Assembly (NCBI RefSeq): GCF_001637325.1
Contig: NZ_LRXL01000026.1
Location: 558,001-622,000 of the forward strand
Direction: 5' to 3'
Length of the DNA stretch: 64,000 bases
Origin: Cochleicola gelatinilyticus
GTDB lineage: Bacteria > Bacteroidota > Bacteroidia > Flavobacteriales > Flavobacteriaceae
The first letter of the stretch is position 1; each line of letters opens with the position of its first letter. Shown here in pieces: positions 44,260-53,464 of this stretch. The notes under the pieces were generated by a model. The model was not told the DNA's origin and did no database searches. It was given only the letters and a program-made list of their open reading frames with translations. The position numbers and the translations under genes are program-made.

Positions 44260-45144
44260 TTATCTCAATTCCATGGTTGTAGTTGCTACTTGCGACATTC
44301 CGTCGTAAACATTCACTACATAACGTCCTTCGATGAGTTCACTTTCGGCTGCATTTACCAAAATGCATACGTCCAATTCTTCATTTTCGTAAAATACTTT
44401 TGTGGAAGCGCTATAGGATACGGGTTGCATGCCTTCTGCTTCGATGGTCTTTTTGTCGCCTAAAAGGTTGTTCTTAGGGTTCATTACTTGTACATATAGT
44501 GTACGATCTCCACTTTGAGTTATAGAATTCGGTGCTAATGTAAAACAAGCTCTAATTTTATCGGCTCTGCTTGCTCTTCTTGTATCAACAATTTTACCGC
44601 TGTTTCTAATAATTACAGCATCACCTTTAAGGTCGGTCGCCTTTACAATAGATCCCTTTTTAATGGTTTCTGCCATTGCCATGTTCGATTCGCTTACAGA
44701 ATCTACGACTTTATAGGTTTCTGATAATACCATGGTGGTACTATCTCTTTCGATAGCTAATCGCTGATTGGCAGCAATAAGGCTATCTGCTCGTTTAAAC
44801 AACATTTTACGTTCCGTTTTTAAACGTCCTACTTCTGCTTTGTAACGTTCAATAAGACCTAGGTTTGCTTCAGAATCTTTTACTGAATCTAATAAAACCT
44901 CTATTCGCTCTCTAGCTGCTAGTAGGTCTTTGTCTTTTAATTCGTTGTCTTGAATGATCTCATCATAATTAGCGATAAGCTCTTCCAACTCTTGTTCAAT
45001 TCCTTGTTTTTGTTTTTCCAGATTGGTAACAGTACTCTTACTATCATTATACAAGGTAACTGTATAGACAGCTAAGGCAATTAAAAGAAGTGATAAAACT
45101 CCTATTAGAACCTTAAACTTTGAACTATTGTTTTCTGTACTCAT
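44260..45144 (-). CDS. Membrane-anchored coiled-coil protein of unknown function
   Basis: A 294-residue protein. A short polar N-terminus, one helix at about 11-30 (VLIGVLSLLLIALAVYTVTLY), a long coiled coil at about 34-165 (SKSTVTNLEKQKQGIEQELEELIANYDEII, GLIERYKAEVGRLKTERKMLFKRADSLIAANQRL) and a beta-rich C-terminal domain (DAVIIRNSGKIVDTRRASRADKIRACFTLAPN, LYVQVMNPKNNLLGDKK, GRYVVNVYDGMSQVATTTMEL). The topology suggests an inner-membrane protein with its domain in the periplasm. I know of no function; the C-terminal part recurs in Bacteroidota proteins of similar layout from memory. It is a single gene with its own terminator, divergent from comF. Confidence 0.78.
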   Translation of the reverse strand: MSTENNSSKFKVLIGVLSLLLIALAVYTVTLYNDSKSTVTNLEKQKQGIEQELEELIANYDEIIQDNELKDKDLLAARERIEVLLDSVKDSEANLGLIERYKAEVGRLKTERKMLFKRADSLIAANQRLAIERDSTTMVLSETYKVVDSVSESNMAMAETIKKGSIVKATDLKGDAVIIRNSGKIVDTRRASRADKIRACFTLAPNSITQSGDRTLYVQVMNPKNNLLGDKKTIEAEGMQPVSYSASTKVFYENEELDVCILVNAAESELIEGRYVVNVYDGMSQVATTTMELR

Positions 45145-45228
45145 AATTATGTTAATTTTGTTTAGGGTGCTAAAATACAGCGGTATTATCAGCGGAAACG
45201 TTTATGAAATGGTAAAAAAATTAAAATT

Positions 45229-45891
45229 ATGTTAAATCTTTTGTTTCCCAGAGCGTGTATTGGCTGTAAATCAGTGCTTTCGGGTAATGAAAAAATTCTT
45301 TGTATTTCATGTAGACACTCGATTCCTCTTGTTTCACATCATAAAACTACAAATTTAGGAATGAAACAAATCTTTTTTGGTCGTTTTCCCGTTCAACAAG
45401 CTACCGCTCTCTTACTATTTCAGAAAAAAGGGATTACTCAAAATTTACTACACTCATTAAAATATAGAGGAAGAAAGGAGATTAGTAGTTTCTTCGGAAA
45501 GTGGTTAGGTGAAGAATTAGCGGAATTAGAAGAATACCAGAATATCGATATGATTATCCCTGTCCCATTACATAAAATCAAACTAAAAAAAAGAGGGTAT
45601 AATCAAGTAGAAGGTTTCGGAAAAGAAATTGCAAAAGCCTTAAACAAACCATATCGCGATGATATTCTTCTAAAAGTTACCAAAAGTGACTCACAAGTTT
45701 TTAAAAAACGACTTACACGGTTTCACGGAACCCATACCTTTACGGTGGCTCATAAAGAAGCTTTGACAGAAAAACATATTTTATTAGTAGATGACATTGT
45801 TACCACTGGCGCTACCTTAGAGCAGTGTGCTATAAAGTTACTTGATGGTACTCAAGCAAAAATTAGTCTTGCCACCATTGCAATTGCATGA
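45229..45891 (+). CDS. comF: ComF family phosphoribosyltransferase-like protein
   Basis: A 220-residue protein of the ComF family, cytoplasmic factor linked to DNA uptake in naturally transformable bacteria. The zinc finger is present (LFPRACIGCKSVLSG, ILCISCRHS: two CxxC pairs), then the PRTase domain with PVPLHKIKLKKRGYNQVEGFGKEIA, and the PRPP loop HILLVDDIVTTGATLEQC. All this is standard for ComF. No competence operon is nearby and the gene stands alone, divergent from the coiled-coil gene. With the numerous TTCCGAAG octamers in this window, a link between uptake machinery and a preferred word is a thought worth testing, but nothing here shows it. Confidence 0.92.
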   Translation: MLNLLFPRACIGCKSVLSGNEKILCISCRHSIPLVSHHKTTNLGMKQIFFGRFPVQQATALLLFQKKGITQNLLHSLKYRGRKEISSFFGKWLGEELAELEEYQNIDMIIPVPLHKIKLKKRGYNQVEGFGKEIAKALNKPYRDDILLKVTKSDSQVFKKRLTRFHGTHTFTVAHKEALTEKHILLVDDIVTTGATLEQCAIKLLDGTQAKISLATIAIA

Positions 45892-45916
45892 TATTCTATT
45901 GACATAAAAATTAAAA

Positions 45917-45946
45917 AAATAGGGCACAATGAAAGTGCTTCTATTT
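45917..45946 (+). terminator. Possible terminator after comF
   Basis: AAATAG-g-GCAC (45917-45927) with GTGC-tt-CTATTT (45935-45946); interrupted stem, weak U tract. Confidence 0.4.
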
Positions 45947-45949
45947 CGT

Positions 45950-45957
45950 TATTTTTG
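45950..45957 (+). promoter_or_regulatory. -7 promoter box of the Ig-like lipoprotein gene (TATTTTTG)
   Basis: Exact TAnnTTTG, 25 bases before the TTG start at 45983. Confidence 0.6.
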
Positions 45958-45982
45958 CGGTTCATTCTTTAAAAAAAACTAG

Positions 45983-47587
45983 TTGAAATACCGATTGTTG
46001 TACCTTTTTATTGCTTTTTTATTTTCATTATCGTTTACCGATTGTGCAAAAAAAGGGTTCCCTTCTGGCGGAAAACTAGACAGTATCCCTCCTGTTTTAT
46101 TAAGAAGCACTCCCGAAAACTACACGACTAATTTTAATGGCAATGAAATTAGAATTACGTTCGATGAATATATTAAACTGAAAGATCTTAGCAAGAACTT
46201 ACTCATCTCTCCTCCCGCAACTTATGCTCCAATTATCACCCCTTTAAGCACTTCTAAAACGCTAAAAATTCAAATTCAAGATACGTTGAAGGAAAATACG
46301 ACGTATTCGTATAATTTTGGAAAAAGTATTGTAGATAACAATGAGGAAAATCCGTTTGAGTATTATAAATATGTATTTTCAACTGGAGATTACATCGACA
46401 GTTTAACACTTTCTGGAACAGTGAAAGATGCAGAGTTATTAACCCCTTCATTTCCTGCGACTGTTTTGCTTTACGAAATAAACGAGGTATTTAAAGACTC
46501 GCTTATTTATACAGAAAAACCAACGTACATTACCACTACCACAGATAGTATTGGATCGTTCGAATTAACTAACTTAAAAGAAGGCTCTTATTTATTATTA
46601 GCTTTGAAAGATAAAGGGAACGATTATCTTTTTCAACCCAAAGTTGATAAGATTGCATTCGAAAAAACATACGTTACGCTACCAACCGACACCACGTACA
46701 CGCTAAATCTTTTTAAAGAATCGGCAGATTACAGAGTTATAAATCCTAAGCATGAATCTAAAAATCACATCCTTTTTGGGTATGAAGGGAATGCTGATAG
46801 TTTAACAATAGAAGTTATTTCTGAAGTTCCTTCTGGATATACTTCCAGACTATTTAAAGACCGAAGTACCGACACACTTCATTATTGGTTTAAACCTTCA
46901 GTAGAGGTAGACTCTCTTCTATTTCTAGCTAAAAACCGTGGCAAAACAGATACTCTTAAAGCGAGAATTCGTGATTTGTATGTAGATACGTTAAATATTA
47001 AAAATGTAAGTCCGCAGGTTCTCACTCCTAAGGATTCTGTTATTCTTGCGGCCAATACTCCATTAACTTCTTTTGCTTCAGAATTAATCACCGTCACCGA
47101 TAAAGATACCGTTGCTGTTGAAGCTTCAGTAAAAATTAATAGAACAAACAACACACTTGCTGTTTTCTTTCCGAAGTTAGAATCACAAAGTTACACAATG
47201 AATGTACTTCCTGGAGCAATTACAGACTTCTTTGAAACTACAAACGACACATTAAAATACACATTTAGAACGCAAGCACTTTCAGATTATGGCACCTTAT
47301 CGTTAACCCTTTCAAATGCACGAGAGTTCCCATTAATTGTACAGTTGGTCGATGCAAAATTTAAAGTAGTTTCAGAAAAGTTAGTTACAGAAAACACTGT
47401 AGTTGATTTCGATTATTTAAAACCTGCATCGTATTATTTACGGATTATTTACGACACTAATGCAAATGGAATCTGGGATACTGGTAGTTTTCTAGACAGA
47501 CGTGCTCCTGAGCGTGTGGTATATTATCCATCCCAACTGGAGGTACGTTCTAATTGGAGTTTACAGGAAACGTTTACGTTAGAGTAA
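45983..47587 (+). CDS. Lipoprotein with N-terminal bacterial Ig-like domain
   Basis: A 534-residue lipoprotein, starting from TTG 45983 (MKYRLLYLFIAFLF...). The lipobox ends at Cys21 (LSFTDCAKKGFPSGGKLDSIPPVLL). The CxKxGxPxGGxxDxxPP pattern followed by STPENYTTNFNGNEIRITFDEYIKLKDLSKNLLISPP is the SbsA-type Ig-like domain found in many Bacteroidota lipoproteins. Further beta repeats follow (LTLSGTVKDAELLTPSFPATVLLYEI, SFELTNLKEGSYLLLALKDKGND) and a C-terminal SpaA-like carboxypeptidase-type segment (YLRIIYDTNANGIWDTGSF). Its function is unknown, presumably envelope-associated. The 3' end overlaps the convergent omega-amidase by 14 bases. Confidence 0.85.
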   Translation: MKYRLLYLFIAFLFSLSFTDCAKKGFPSGGKLDSIPPVLLRSTPENYTTNFNGNEIRITFDEYIKLKDLSKNLLISPPATYAPIITPLSTSKTLKIQIQDTLKENTTYSYNFGKSIVDNNEENPFEYYKYVFSTGDYIDSLTLSGTVKDAELLTPSFPATVLLYEINEVFKDSLIYTEKPTYITTTTDSIGSFELTNLKEGSYLLLALKDKGNDYLFQPKVDKIAFEKTYVTLPTDTTYTLNLFKESADYRVINPKHESKNHILFGYEGNADSLTIEVISEVPSGYTSRLFKDRSTDTLHYWFKPSVEVDSLLFLAKNRGKTDTLKARIRDLYVDTLNIKNVSPQVLTPKDSVILAANTPLTSFASELITVTDKDTVAVEASVKINRTNNTLAVFFPKLESQSYTMNVLPGAITDFFETTNDTLKYTFRTQALSDYGTLSLTLSNAREFPLIVQLVDAKFKVVSEKLVTENTVVDFDYLKPASYYLRIIYDTNANGIWDTGSFLDRRAPERVVYYPSQLEVRSNWSLQETFTLE

Positions 47588-48353
47588 AACTGTCGCGGTC
47601 GTTCAAGAATTGAAGTTTCTCTCTTTGTTCTTGAAGGTTTTTTTTATCTAAAATGACCGTCTGTGTGAAATCTTTTTCGAAATCGGGTGTTGATATTAGC
47701 GCCCCCAGTCCATCATAAACAGCTGAGTGACCGTTGTATTCGTATCCATTTCCATCAAGGCCTACGCGGTTTACACCAATACAATAGCTCATGTTTTCTA
47801 TAGCTCGAGCTTTTAATAACGTATCCCATGCGGTAATACGTACTTTCGGCCAATTAGCGACAAACAACAAAACATCGTATTCTTCTGTATTTCGAGCCCA
47901 TACCGGAAATCGAAGATCGTAACAAATAAGCGGACATAATTTCCAACCTTTATAATTTACGATAAGTTTATTTCGACCAGCAGTGTAGGTTTTATGCTCA
48001 TTAGCAAGTGTGAAGGTGTGTTTCTTATCGTAGTGTTCTGAGTTTCCATTAGGAAACACGAAGAATAGTCGGTTAAAAAAAAGGCCATTATCTTGTATAA
48101 TTACACTTCCAGTAATTGCTACGTTGTGTTTTTTGGCTTCAGACTGCATCCATTCTAACGTAGGACCCTGTTTTGGTTCTGCTAATGCTTTTGCATTCAT
48201 AGAAAAGCCCGTTGTAAACATTTCAGGAAGCACGATTAAATCTGTTTTCGCAGAAATATTTTCAAAAATTTTTGTGAAATGTTGTCTGTTTGCGACGGAG
48301 TTCTCCCAATGTAAATGTGATTGAACTAGTGTAACAGAAAGACGTTCTATCAT
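47574..48353 (-). CDS. Carbon-nitrogen hydrolase, omega-amidase (YafV-like)
   Basis: Nitrilase-superfamily amidase of 259 residues. The catalytic triad is complete: E44 (IVLPEMFTTGFSM), K110 (YDKKHTF) and C144 (LICYDLRFPVWAR). The PEMF-TTGFSM and DLRFPVWAR wording places it with YafV-type omega-amidases, which hydrolyse alpha-ketoglutaramate or alpha-ketosuccinamate left by glutamine or asparagine transaminases. A methionine-type aminotransferase gene lies two genes upstream on the same strand (49003-50142), which supports that role. It starts one base from the end of the ankyrin gene, so both are probably co-translated. It overlaps the Ig-like lipoprotein gene at the 3' end. Confidence 0.92.
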   Translation of the reverse strand: MIERLSVTLVQSHLHWENSVANRQHFTKIFENISAKTDLIVLPEMFTTGFSMNAKALAEPKQGPTLEWMQSEAKKHNVAITGSVIIQDNGLFFNRLFFVFPNGNSEHYDKKHTFTLANEHKTYTAGRNKLIVNYKGWKLCPLICYDLRFPVWARNTEEYDVLLFVANWPKVRITAWDTLLKARAIENMSYCIGVNRVGLDGNGYEYNGHSAVYDGLGALISTPDFEKDFTQTVILDKKNLQEQREKLQFLNDRDSFTLT

Positions 48354-48354
48354 A

Positions 48355-48831
48355 TTATTTCGAATGAGATTCTAGTAAAGTTACTATTTCTGGGACATTT
48401 TGCATTTTAGCATGATCTAGGGCAGTATTACCGCGGTCATCTCGAGTAGTTGTTTCTGCACCGTTTTGCAACAATAACTCGACAATCTCTTTTCTTCCAA
48501 ATGTTGTTGCAAATATTAAAGCTGTGGACCCGTTGAAGTTGGTCTTATTTACATCTGCTCCTTTTTCGGTTAGCATTGTTACAATATCTGCAAACCCCTT
48601 AAAACAAACTCCCATTAAGGCTGTATTCCCCACACCGTCTTGAGCATCTATTTCTTGCGGATGCCTTAAAATGATTTCTGTTATTTCTTCTTGACCATAA
48701 TAAGCAGCCAGCAATAAAGGCGTAGAACCTCTTGCGTCTTTTTCATTTACAAGTTCAGGATTTTCTTTTAGTATAGATTGCACCATCGCTGAATCTTCGT
48801 TACGTATGGCATTAAATAATGAATCTTTCAT
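48355..48831 (-). CDS. Ankyrin repeat protein
   Basis: A 158-residue protein made almost wholly of ankyrin repeats; four are plain: KDARGSTPLLLAAYYGQEEITEIIL, QDGVGNTALMGVCFKGFADIVTMLT, TNFNGSTALIFATTFGRKEIVELLL and RDDRGNTALDHAKMQNVPEIVTLL, each with the G-x-TPL/TAL turn. There is no signal peptide, so it is cytoplasmic and probably binds a protein partner. It lies between the aminotransferase and the omega-amidase; the gap to the amidase is one base. The partner is unknown. The 171-base gap upstream of it holds a small ACCTG/CAGGT hairpin and nothing else clear. Confidence 0.9.
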   Translation of the reverse strand: MKDSLFNAIRNEDSAMVQSILKENPELVNEKDARGSTPLLLAAYYGQEEITEIILRHPQEIDAQDGVGNTALMGVCFKGFADIVTMLTEKGADVNKTNFNGSTALIFATTFGRKEIVELLLQNGAETTTRDDRGNTALDHAKMQNVPEIVTLLESHSK

Positions 48832-49002
48832 AGGCTAATATATTCCAGAGTTTACCAAATATTCCTCCACGAGAAAGAACACCTGTGTTAACTTCAGGTA
48901 TAATTTACAAAATTACTCTTAATAAATTTTATTTTGGCACAATATATATGGGATGTTGTAATTATCACTTCTTTATGTTCTGTATAAAAACATTCATCCA
49001 TA

Positions 49003-50142
49003 CTATAGTGTTTTTAATATGGCAGCTCCTTTTTTTAATGTTGTTTCGTTTTTTGCAAAACAAACACGTATTTGTTTATAATCTTCGTTATTCGCATTAA
49101 AAACAGAAGTTGGTATGGTTGCGACCTGATATTGTTTTGTGAGACGTTCTGCAAAAGCTACATCATTTTCGGTCGAAATTTTAGAAAAATCTAATAACTG
49201 AAAATAGGTTCCATGCGATGGAACTATTTTAAAGCGTGCATCTTTCAATTCATTTATAAAAAAATCCCTCTTTTTTTGGTAAAATGATGAAAGCCCTAAA
49301 TAATGATCGGGATCTTTCATATAAGTGGCCAATGCTTTTTGAACAGGATGATTTACAGAAAAAACGTTGAATTGATGTACCTTTTGAAACTCTCTCATTA
49401 AAGCTTGAGGGGCTACACAATATCCAACCTTCCATCCAGTATTATGAAATGTTTTTCCAAACGATGCCGTAATAAAAGTACGTTGAGATAGCTTCGGAAA
49501 ACGTGCAGCGCTTTGATGGATGTTTCCGTCGAATATAATATGTTCGTACACTTCATCACTTAATACAATTAAATCATGTCTTACTGCCAATGCTTCCAAC
49601 TGAAGCATATCGTCTTCAGAAAAAAGCATTCCCGACGGATTGTGAGGGGAGTTAACAATAATCATTTTAGTTCGTTCTGTAATTTTCTTTGCTACTAAAT
49701 TCCAATCGGGTTTATAGGCTGGGGCTTGTAATTGCACCGGGACTATGTTCCCACCCATAAGCTTAATTGAAGGTGCATAACAATCGTATGCTGGAGTAAA
49801 AATAATTACCTCTTCACCTTTATTAACTACTGCGGTAATTGCCGTAAAGATCGCTTGCGTAGCACCTGCAGTGATCGTAATTTCTGAATTGGGTGCGTAC
49901 GCCTTTTTATACAAGAGTTGGTATTTTTTAGAAATTTCTTTTAAAAGATCGGTGTCCCCTGCCATAGGTGCATATTGATTATACCCATCTTTCATAGCGT
50001 GTGATACCAATTCAATGAGATAGGGGTCACTTTCAAAATCAGGAAACCCCTGTGAAAGATTGACGGCACCGTGTTCTTTTGCCAGTTGACTCATTACTGA
50101 AAATATACTTGTCTCGGTTTGAGGAAGTTTAGAAGTGATCAT
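49003..50142 (-). CDS. Methionine-type/kynurenine-type aminotransferase (YbdL-like)
   Basis: Fold-type I PLP aminotransferase, about 379 residues. Start chosen at ATG 50142 (MITSKLPQTETSIFSVMSQLA), 12 codons into the open frame, because the family begins with SKLP..G.TIF. Seen: VNLSQGFPDFESDPYL, ITAGATQAIFTA, IVNSPHNPSGMLF, LSDEVYEHIIF, and PLP lysine in ITASFGKTFHNTGWKVGY. The SQGFPDF and NTGWKVGY patterns match methionine aminotransferase/kynurenine aminotransferase relatives, which often use glutamine as donor. The omega-amidase downstream would then remove the keto acid product. A regulator is not visible. Confidence 0.93.
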   Translation of the reverse strand: MITSKLPQTETSIFSVMSQLAKEHGAVNLSQGFPDFESDPYLIELVSHAMKDGYNQYAPMAGDTDLLKEISKKYQLLYKKAYAPNSEITITAGATQAIFTAITAVVNKGEEVIIFTPAYDCYAPSIKLMGGNIVPVQLQAPAYKPDWNLVAKKITERTKMIIVNSPHNPSGMLFSEDDMLQLEALAVRHDLIVLSDEVYEHIIFDGNIHQSAARFPKLSQRTFITASFGKTFHNTGWKVGYCVAPQALMREFQKVHQFNVFSVNHPVQKALATYMKDPDHYLGLSSFYQKKRDFFINELKDARFKIVPSHGTYFQLLDFSKISTENDVAFAERLTKQYQVATIPTSVFNANNEDYKQIRVCFAKNETTLKKGAAILKTL

Positions 50143-50256
50143 AAAAAGTGATAATGTTAAAGTGTCGACAAAACACAATTAAATACGATTTTAAGCTAAT
50201 TTCAAGAAAATGTGTATCTTAGTGCCTCCCCGTGAATCCATTAACCTCATTAACCA

Positions 50257-52521
50257 ATGAAGAAATATAGGTATTTCTTATTGATTTTTACGCTATCTTA
50301 CTCGTTAGCCGCGCAAAACTTTCAAGGCACAGAAAATGGTGGTTCAGCGTATACTGGTTTAAACGTTGAACACTTTCGTCAACGTATCGATTCTTCCAAT
50401 AATTATTATTTAGATGGCGACTACCGTAAATCGATTGAGATTAATTTCGATTTTTTAAAAGATGCTTTTACTTCAGAAAATCCATATTATATCCACCAAG
50501 GATATCGGTTATTAGGGAAAAATTATGCCGCCATGAAAGATACGATTTTGGCGAAGGAGAGTTTTGAAAAATCTGAAAAATACGCCATAGAATCGAAGAA
50601 TGATACCGCAATGGCGCTTACCTATATGGACTTTGCAAGTTTTTATGCTACCCACTTGCAAAATTATAAGAAGGCTTTTTTATATAATGATAGGTCTATA
50701 CAATTATTTGAAAAAATTAAAGACTCTAGTGGTTTAGGGAGAGCGTACTACAACATGATCGTCACAGCCATGGATGCAAAAGAATACAAAACCGCTTATT
50801 TGCACCTTATAAAAGCCCGGAAATTAAATAAGTTTGAAGATCACAGTTCTTTTAGTATTGGTTTAGACTATTTTTTGGGAGAATATTACGCCCAAAAAAG
50901 CAACTATGAAATGGCCGATAAATATTTTATTAAAGCTATTAATACTGCGGAAGCAGAAGGCCTTACAGTCGAACTTGAAAAAATATATAAATACTATAGT
51001 GAAAGTCTCTACAACCAAGGAAAAATAGAAGAAGCTTATGCCGCACGTAAAAAATTAGAAGGGTATATAAATGCTAATTATGAAAAAATAAAATCCCTTG
51101 AAACTGAAGCCCTCTCTGCTAAATTTCAGGTTTCTGAATATCGTAAGGACGCAAAAGCAGCAGAACTTCAATCTGAATTACAAGCACAAGTTGCTGAAAA
51201 TAAATCGAAGCTAAATACATTCCTTATAATTGTTTCAACTTGCTTCTTATTGATTTTTGTTGGATTATTTTTTGCTTACCGAAAACGAAAAGAATTGGTA
51301 AAAGAATTGCGCATTAAGAACCAAGAGGCACTAAAGGCAAAAGAAACATCTGAACAATTATCGAAAGCCAAAACTAATTTCTTCTCTACTGTAAGTCACG
51401 AGTTACGAACGCCATTATATGGAGTAATTGGACTAAGTACAATTTTGCTCGAAGATAAATCTTTAAAAAAGCATGAAAGCGATTTAAAATCGTTAAAATT
51501 TTCTGCAGATTATCTGCTTGCTTTAATTAATGATGTGCTTCAGATCAATAAGATAGATTCAAAAAAGATAGATGATGAACATACTTCTTTTAATATTCGA
51601 GATTTAATACGTACGATTGTTTCTTCATTTGAATACATGCGCCTTCAGAATAAAAATAATATTATCGTACATATTTCAGAAAACATCCCACAACTTATAG
51701 AAGGAAATTCGGTACGCTTATCTCAAATTTTAATGAATTTGATTGGGAATGCTTGTAAATTTACTGAAAGTGGAGACATCTATGTTATTGCAGAGTTGGA
51801 GCAAATAACCGAAAGTTCTGCAACAATTCGGTTTTATGTTAAGGATACAGGAATTGGTATTCCTAAAGAAAAACAAGACACAATTTTTGAAGAATTTTCA
51901 CAAGCTAATTCTGTTAATTATAATTATCAAGGTACTGGTTTAGGCTTACCTATTGTAAAGAAATTACTGTCACTCTCCAATTCAGAAATCGCATTAGAAA
52001 GTGAACCAGGAATGGGATCACTTTTTTCATTCTCTCTTACTTATGATGTAAACCAAAAAGTAGCAGTCGAAAGCGGAGGACCAACACTTCTAGATTATGC
52101 AACTCTAGTTGCCAAAAGAATTTTAATTGTAGACGACAATAGAATTAATCAAACTGTTACCAAAAAAATTCTTGAAAAGAATAATATGATTTGCAGTATT
52201 GCAGAAAATGGAGAGCAAGCAATTCATAGCGTTCGAGAAAATGAATATGACCTAGTTCTCATGGATATTAATATGCCCTTAAAAAATGGAATGGAAGCCA
52301 CACGTGAGATTCGAGAATTTAACACCAAAATCCCTATAGTAGCCCTTACTGCTGTGGAAGTGGAAGAAATGCGTAACAAAATTTTTGACTCTGGAATGAA
52401 CGACATTATCGTAAAACCCTATGATGTAAAGAAATTTATTCAAACCATTTTAAAAAATATTCCAAGTCCGCCCAAGGATAAAAAGGAAGTAAAAGATAAG
52501 TCGCACTTGCGAGCAGTATAA
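50257..52521 (+). CDS. TPR-containing hybrid sensor histidine kinase
   Basis: A 754-residue sensor. Order: signal peptide (1-20), a TPR-type repeat sensor domain in the periplasm (about 40-280; DYRKSIEINFDFLKDAF, YAQKSNYEMADKYFIKAI), coiled coil, one transmembrane helix at about 320-340 (TFLIIVSTCFLLIFVGLFFAY), HisKA with H381 (FFSTVSHELRTPLYGVIG), HATPase (NLIGNACKFTE, VKDTGIGIPKEKQ, GTGLGLPIVKKLL), and a receiver domain with D626, D627, the phosphoacceptor D670 (LVLMDINMPLKNG), T698 and K720. There is no DNA-binding output domain, so a separate partner must carry the signal. None lies nearby, so it looks like an orphan. A TATCTTAG box lies about 40 bases upstream. Confidence 0.93.
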   Translation: MKKYRYFLLIFTLSYSLAAQNFQGTENGGSAYTGLNVEHFRQRIDSSNNYYLDGDYRKSIEINFDFLKDAFTSENPYYIHQGYRLLGKNYAAMKDTILAKESFEKSEKYAIESKNDTAMALTYMDFASFYATHLQNYKKAFLYNDRSIQLFEKIKDSSGLGRAYYNMIVTAMDAKEYKTAYLHLIKARKLNKFEDHSSFSIGLDYFLGEYYAQKSNYEMADKYFIKAINTAEAEGLTVELEKIYKYYSESLYNQGKIEEAYAARKKLEGYINANYEKIKSLETEALSAKFQVSEYRKDAKAAELQSELQAQVAENKSKLNTFLIIVSTCFLLIFVGLFFAYRKRKELVKELRIKNQEALKAKETSEQLSKAKTNFFSTVSHELRTPLYGVIGLSTILLEDKSLKKHESDLKSLKFSADYLLALINDVLQINKIDSKKIDDEHTSFNIRDLIRTIVSSFEYMRLQNKNNIIVHISENIPQLIEGNSVRLSQILMNLIGNACKFTESGDIYVIAELEQITESSATIRFYVKDTGIGIPKEKQDTIFEEFSQANSVNYNYQGTGLGLPIVKKLLSLSNSEIALESEPGMGSLFSFSLTYDVNQKVAVESGGPTLLDYATLVAKRILIVDDNRINQTVTKKILEKNNMICSIAENGEQAIHSVRENEYDLVLMDINMPLKNGMEATREIREFNTKIPIVALTAVEVEEMRNKIFDSGMNDIIVKPYDVKKFIQTILKNIPSPPKDKKEVKDKSHLRAV

Positions 52522-52554
52522 CCTGCATGATATCTCTGATAACACATTAATTTA

Positions 52555-53397
52555 ATGAAAAAAAGAATTAAGAAAATTCTCTCTGCGCTCGGCTTATTTA
52601 CCATTGCCCGAAAAACTTACCAAAAACCCATAATAAAAAAATATAAAGGAAGTAAAGATTGGGCACTACCCATTAAAGAATTAGACTTAAAGTATAGTAC
52701 TTTAGATTCCTATTCATGGAGTTGGTTTTATCCACGTTATACCAATGGAAAAATCCATGAGCCTGTAGCCACAAAAATCTTTATAAATGAAATACATCCC
52801 GAAAGTACCGTGTTAGACATTGGTGCACATCTTGGGTATTTCACCTGTATTGCAGGAAAGTTAGCTTCTAAAGGCAAAGTTCATGCTTTTGAAGTTGACC
52901 CTAAATGTATTCAGCTAATTAATAAAAACATTGCTATTAATTCCCTTAATTCCATTACAGTACATAATGTTGGGGTATCAGATCGAGAAGAAATTGTGAG
53001 AATTCAAAAACTTGAAAAACCAAATCCTGGTTTAATCATAAACTCAAAATCTACCGCAAACTTTATTGAAATTTCTAGTATAACAATAGATGATTTTCTT
53101 TCACAACATAAATTAACACCCAACTTTATAAAGATTGACGTAGAAGGCGCTGAAGAAAAAGTATTAAGAGGAATGGAGAATACTCTTAAACAAAAACATC
53201 TTACTCTTCTTTTAGAAATCCATGTAGATCTATTAAAGAATCATTTTAATACAGATTATAGGGATATTATTAAGCTATTGCGTCATCATAATTTTAAAAT
53301 TGAAAATATAGATCATCGATTAACCAAAAGCACTTACGGTGCCGTTAATGAGAGCTCTGTTCTAAAAGGAAACACGATGATTTTGTGTAAAAAGTAA
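52555..53397 (+). CDS. FkbM family methyltransferase
   Basis: SAM-dependent methyltransferase of 280 residues. The SAM motif is VLDIGAHLGYFTCIAG, followed by VHAFEVDPKCIQLINKNIAINSL, and the FkbM signature IKIDVEGAEEKVLRGM with LLLEIHVD. The basic N-terminal 40 residues (MKKRIKKILSALGLFTIARKTYQK) are outside the catalytic fold. Such enzymes methylate sugars, lipids or peptides; the substrate here is unknown. No glycan cluster is near. It follows the histidine kinase by 34 bases on the same strand and ends at a strong terminator, so it may be its co-transcribed neighbour. Confidence 0.9.
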   Translation: MKKRIKKILSALGLFTIARKTYQKPIIKKYKGSKDWALPIKELDLKYSTLDSYSWSWFYPRYTNGKIHEPVATKIFINEIHPESTVLDIGAHLGYFTCIAGKLASKGKVHAFEVDPKCIQLINKNIAINSLNSITVHNVGVSDREEIVRIQKLEKPNPGLIINSKSTANFIEISSITIDDFLSQHKLTPNFIKIDVEGAEEKVLRGMENTLKQKHLTLLLEIHVDLLKNHFNTDYRDIIKLLRHHNFKIENIDHRLTKSTYGAVNESSVLKGNTMILCKK

Positions 53398-53412
53398 TGT
53401 TTATAAAATGTA

Positions 53413-53443
53413 AAAACCCGATCATAAATGATCGGGTTTTTTT
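53413..53443. terminator. Bidirectional terminator after the FkbM gene and sdhB
   Basis: A 13-base perfect stem (53413-53425 with 53428-53440), 2-base loop, T run on the plus strand and a shorter one on the minus. Confidence 0.88.
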
Positions 53444-53464
53444 ATCTAAAATAGTTTTAATCTT

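Noticed and set aside
48832-49002. Small gene or RNA in the gap between ankyrin and aminotransferase genes
   Set aside because: Only a 5-base hairpin and AT-rich DNA; no plausible ORF or tRNA.
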